27,597 nt of DNA from assembly GCA_026417425.1 (NCBI GenBank), contig JAOADF010000149.1:1-27597 (forward strand), in the 5' to 3' direction. Source of the stretch: Dictyoglomaceae bacterium. Its GTDB lineage: Bacteria; Dictyoglomota; Dictyoglomia; Dictyoglomales; Dictyoglomaceae. The translations under genes and the position numbers were made by a program. A model generated the notes under the pieces. That model saw nothing but the letters and a program-made list of their open reading frames with translations, had not been told where the DNA came from and searched no databases. Position 1 is the stretch's first letter. Every line of letters begins with the position of its first letter. Of the stretch, positions 24,744 through 27,597 are shown one piece after another.

Positions 24744-25736
24744 ATGGGAAGGATTGTTAATTTTACATTAACTCAGAGAGAGCCAGCATTGGAAAATCTT
24801 CTAAGACCTCGCAGTTTCACTGATTTTATAGGTCAAAGGAAAATAGTAGAAAGGCTAAACTTAATCTTAAAAGCAGCAAAAGAAAGAAAGGAAGCAATAG
24901 ATCATATATTATTCTGTGGACCTCCAGGTCTAGGAAAAACTACCTTAGCTTTAATACTTTCCTGGGAGCAAGAGGTCTATATTAAGATTATTTCCGCACC
25001 AGCCCTTCAAAAAGCAGGTGATTTAGTAGGAATTTTAACATCTATACCTGAAAGGGGAATCCTTTTCATAGATGAAATACATAGGCTTTCTCCATCCATT
25101 GAGGAGATTTTATATTCTGTAATGGAGGATTCTGTTATTAGTATAATTACTGGGAAGGGGCCATTTGCAAGAGTCTTAAAATTGAAACTTCCACCTATCA
25201 CTATTGTTGGAGCTACCACAAGACCAGGTTTGCTAAGTAATCCCTTAAGGGATAGATTTGGTTTTATTGGAAATCTTGATTTTTATTCTTATGAGGAAAT
25301 TACACAGATTCTTATGAGATCTCAAGAAATTTTAGGTTTAAATCTTTCTTATTCCCTATTGATGGAAATTGCAAAAAGATCTCGAGGAACTCCAAGAATT
25401 GCGAATAGATTATTAAAAAGAGTAAGGGACTATATTCAAGTAGAGAATAAAGAAGTGCTAAAAGAACATGAAATCATAGAAATATTAAGATTTCTTGGAA
25501 TAGACGAGAAGGGCTTAGATGATACCGATAGAAAAATATTGCTTGCATTAAGGGATACTTTTAATGGTGGTCCTGTGGGAATAAAGACATTATCAGAATT
25601 TTTAAATGAATCTCCTGAAACCTTGGAAGTCATATATGAGCCTTATCTCTTAAGACTAGGATTAATAAAGAGAACTCCAAGGGGAAGAGTTATAACTTCA
25701 TTAGGACTAATGCATATTTTGGAAAATAAAATATGA
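24744..25736 (+). CDS. ruvB: Holliday junction branch-migration ATPase RuvB
   Basis: The protein has 330 residues. It begins with the RuvB pattern RPRSFTDFIGQ (21-31), then Walker A GPPGLGKTT (59-67), Walker B ILFIDEIHRLSPSIEE (from about 106), MEDSVISIITGKGP, sensor 1 in GATTRPG (156-162), an arginine finger in LRDRFG (near R170) and sensor 2 in RGTPRIANRLLKRVRD. A winged-helix DNA-binding domain ends it (KRTPRGRVITSLG). Together with RuvA and RuvC it resolves recombination intermediates. The stop overlaps the queH start as ATGA. Confidence 0.98.
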   Translation: MGRIVNFTLTQREPALENLLRPRSFTDFIGQRKIVERLNLILKAAKERKEAIDHILFCGPPGLGKTTLALILSWEQEVYIKIISAPALQKAGDLVGILTSIPERGILFIDEIHRLSPSIEEILYSVMEDSVISIITGKGPFARVLKLKLPPITIVGATTRPGLLSNPLRDRFGFIGNLDFYSYEEITQILMRSQEILGLNLSYSLLMEIAKRSRGTPRIANRLLKRVRDYIQVENKEVLKEHEIIEILRFLGIDEKGLDDTDRKILLALRDTFNGGPVGIKTLSEFLNESPETLEVIYEPYLLRLGLIKRTPRGRVITSLGLMHILENKI

Positions 25737-26278
25737 AAGACGAAATTCTTCTTCATATCTGTTGTTCGAATTGTATACCTTATCCCTTAAAAAGCATGAG
25801 AGAGGAGGGATATAAAGTTAAAGGGTTTTGGTATAATCCTAACATTCATCCATACCAAGAATATAAATTAAGATTGGAAGCATTAAAAATCTTCTCTGAA
25901 TATCAAAGCCTTGATATTATCTATGAAGATGATTATGATTTAGAAGGATTTTTAAGAGAGGTGGTTTTTAGAGAGAATAACAGGTGTCCTGTATGTTATT
26001 ATATTAGATTAAAAAAAACTGCTCAAAAAGCGAAAGAGTTAGGTTTTGAGAGATTTTCAACTACATTATTAGTAAGTCCCTATCAAAAACATGAACTTAT
26101 AAAAAATATAGGTGAATTATTAGCAGAAGAATTTAATTTAGAATTCTTTTATAAAGATTTTAGAGTAGGATATAGAGAGGGGATAAATATTGTCAGAGAA
26201 TTAAATCTTTATAGACAAAAATATTGTGGGTGTATTTATAGTGAAAAAGAAAGATTTAGGAAAGGAGTTAAAATATGA
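25733..26278 (+). CDS. queH: Epoxyqueuosine reductase QueH
   Basis: The protein has 181 residues (formerly DUF208). It catalyses the last step of queuosine synthesis on tRNA, reducing epoxyqueuosine without cobalamin, unlike QueG. The iron-sulfur and metal cysteines are present: HICCSNC (Cys10, 11, 14), CPVC (Cys85, 88) and CGC (Cys165, 167). NPNIHPYQEYKLR, the family's substrate-loop pattern, is also seen. It overlaps both ruvB and the lipid kinase gene by ATGA. Its presence implies other queuosine genes elsewhere, perhaps past the right edge, where queA and tgt often follow. Confidence 0.95.
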   Translation: MKDEILLHICCSNCIPYPLKSMREEGYKVKGFWYNPNIHPYQEYKLRLEALKIFSEYQSLDIIYEDDYDLEGFLREVVFRENNRCPVCYYIRLKKTAQKAKELGFERFSTTLLVSPYQKHELIKNIGELLAEEFNLEFFYKDFRVGYREGINIVRELNLYRQKYCGCIYSEKERFRKGVKI

Positions 26279-27141
26279 AGTATCATGTATTTGTAAATCC
26301 TACTGCAAATAGAGGAAAGGGAAGAAAATTCTTTTCTTATATTAAAAGACTATTTGAAAAGGAAAATTTTAATTTTAATATTGAGTTTACTGAAGGAAAG
26401 GAAAAAACAATAAAACAAGTGGAAGACGCATTAGAAAGAGGAGCGGAGGTAATAGTAGCTGCTGGGGGAGATGGAACTGTAAATGAAATTGTAAATGGTC
26501 TAAAAGGAAAGGGGATTTTAGGTATAATCCCTATAGGTAGAGGAAATGATATAGCAATATCATTAAAAATCCCAAGAAATATTGAAAAAGCTATAAAGAT
26601 TTTAAAAAAAGGTAAATGTTTTGATATGGATTTGGGGATGATAGATGGAAGATATTTTGTTGGAATAACAGGAATGGGTTTTGATGCGGAAGTAAACATA
26701 TCAGCTAATAAAATACCTTTAAAAGGTTCCTTAGGTTATATTCTTTCTGTTTTTACTACCTTAGGAAGATATAAAGAAAAGGAATGTGAAATTAGTTTTG
26801 ATGGAAATAAATGGAAAGGAAAAATAACTTTGATTGCTATAGGAAATACTAAAAATTATGCAGGAGGTATGAAAATACTTCCTAATTCTTCTCTTAATGA
26901 CGGATATTTTGATATTTGTCTTGTCGAAAAAATTTCTCCTCTTGAATTAATTTTATATTTTCCCTTAATTTTTTTTGGCAAACATACTATTAATCCTCGT
27001 GTTAAAATGTTTAGAGCAAAAGAGGTTATAATTAAAGGTCAAGATGATTTAATGGCCACTATGGATGGAGAATTAATACCTGCAAAAAGTTTAGTTTTAA
27101 AAAACCTATATCAAGCTCAAAAAGTTATTGTAGGGGGGTAA
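26275..27141 (+). CDS. Diacylglycerol/lipid kinase family protein (DagK/YegS/BmrU type)
   Basis: The protein has 288 residues. It has NPTANRGKG (8-16), the nucleotide motif AAGGDGTVNEI (62-72) and IPIGRGNDIA (85-94), followed by the C-terminal beta-sandwich with GITGMGFDAEV and MDGELIPAK. It should phosphorylate a membrane lipid such as diacylglycerol, using ATP, at the cytoplasmic face. The exact lipid is not decided by sequence. The ATG overlaps the queH stop as ATGA. Confidence 0.93.
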   Translation: MKYHVFVNPTANRGKGRKFFSYIKRLFEKENFNFNIEFTEGKEKTIKQVEDALERGAEVIVAAGGDGTVNEIVNGLKGKGILGIIPIGRGNDIAISLKIPRNIEKAIKILKKGKCFDMDLGMIDGRYFVGITGMGFDAEVNISANKIPLKGSLGYILSVFTTLGRYKEKECEISFDGNKWKGKITLIAIGNTKNYAGGMKILPNSSLNDGYFDICLVEKISPLELILYFPLIFFGKHTINPRVKMFRAKEVIIKGQDDLMATMDGELIPAKSLVLKNLYQAQKVIVGG

Positions 27142-27145
27142 TGTT

Positions 27146-27367
27146 ATGTCTTTCTTAGGAAAAGGGTTTATAATTTTAGGTATTATTTTAATAATACTAG
27201 GTGTATTCCTAGCCTATGGCTCAAAAATTTTACCCTTAGGTCGTCTTCCTGGAGATATTAAAATAGAAAGGAAAAATTTCGTATTTTATTTTCCTATAAC
27301 TACTTGTTTACTTTTAAGCTTAATTTTAACTTTAATTCTTACCATTATTTTTTATATCAGAAAATGA
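27146..27367 (+). CDS. DUF2905 small membrane protein
   Basis: The protein has 73 residues and two membrane helices (about 4-25 and 49-70), joined by the family's LPLGRLPGDIKIERKNF segment. Function is unknown. Genes of this family are often found near ruvB in Firmicutes-like genomes, as here. A GGGGGG ribosome site lies seven bases before the ATG, and the stop overlaps the next gene as ATGA. Confidence 0.9.
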   Translation: MSFLGKGFIILGIILIILGVFLAYGSKILPLGRLPGDIKIERKNFVFYFPITTCLLLSLILTLILTIIFYIRK

Positions 27368-27597
27368 GATGTTTCTTGATATTTTTTTTAACTATTTTTA
27401 TTTTATTATCTTGTACCCTTTCTCAGGATATTCCTATTATCAGGATTGGAATTTTAAAAATAGATAAAGAAATAAATTTAACAAGGGTAGGAGAGATTAT
27501 AAATTCTCATACTAAAGTTGAAGTTGAAGGAAATGGAAGCTTTACTTTAAAGATTGAAAGGGAAAATGCAATCCTTAATTTTGGAAAGGATATTTTA
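27364..27597 (+). CDS. Exported protein, probably SpoIID/LytB-like (3' end missing)
   Basis: Seventy-eight codons are visible before the right edge. The N-terminus is a signal sequence with a hydrophobic core, ending in LLSC at Cys17, which could be a lipoprotein site. The mature start IPIIRIGILKI resembles the IRVGL beginning of SpoIID/LytB proteins, and the next residues (TKVEVEGNGSFTLKIE) fit their first strands. The position after ruvB and DUF2905 is where SpoIID genes lie in many clostridia. Too little is present to be certain; the diagnostic C-terminal domain is outside the window. Confidence 0.6.
   Translation, partial: MRCFLIFFLTIFILLSCTLSQDIPIIRIGILKIDKEINLTRVGEIINSHTKVEVEGNGSFTLKIERENAILNFGKDIL

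Noticed and set aside
26337..26699. Minus-strand open frame of 120 codons
   Set aside because: It is the reverse of the conserved GGDGT region of the lipid kinase, with repeated Pro/Ile/Ser typical of antisense reading; no start signals.

Overview
The window is AT-rich, densely packed bacterial chromosome with no gap over 300 bp between genes. No tRNA, rRNA, CRISPR array, insertion sequence or phage gene was seen. The mix of genes suggests an anaerobic thermophilic bacterium: an archaeal/eukaryotic-type (type 2) isoleucyl-tRNA synthetase, a membrane pyrophosphatase, a thermophile-type phosphoribosyltransferase, a long guanylyltransferase/mannomutase fusion, and Firmicutes-like ruv/queH/SpoIID synteny. 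My best guess is Dictyoglomus or a close relative. That is an inference from gene content, not a database match.

Region 1 (1-9728, minus strand) is one tightly packed operon, read from right to left. It encodes an exported protein of unknown function, an ABC-2-type permease, a membrane protein with a long charged tail, a MoxR-family AAA+ ATPase, a DUF58 protein, a BatA-like membrane protein with a VWA domain, and a large membrane protein with two VWA domains that runs off the left edge. The last three hold four VWA-like metal-binding motifs. This is a MoxR/VWA chaperone-type system combined with a permease that has no ATPase gene beside it, and it is the least understood part of the window. 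Region 2 (9757-12803) holds ileS with a good sigma70-type promoter and a strong terminator, convergent with hppA.

Region 3 (12801-19550, minus strand) starts at its right end with a phosphoribosyltransferase, a Nudix hydrolase, a family 4 glycosyltransferase and a nucleotidyltransferase/phosphomannomutase fusion, all tightly linked. These suit sugar-nucleotide and polysaccharide synthesis. hppA follows, with its own promoter overlapped by a perfect inverted repeat.

Region 4 (19679-27597, plus strand) starts with eno and its terminator. It continues with a NusG domain II protein, nnr (NAD(P)HX repair), yebC, ruvC, ruvA, ruvB, queH, a lipid kinase, a DUF2905 protein and the start of a probable SpoIID/LytB-type exported protein cut by the right edge. 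Ten of the 20 same-strand gene junctions in the window are 4-base NTGA stop/start overlaps, so translational coupling is the rule here.
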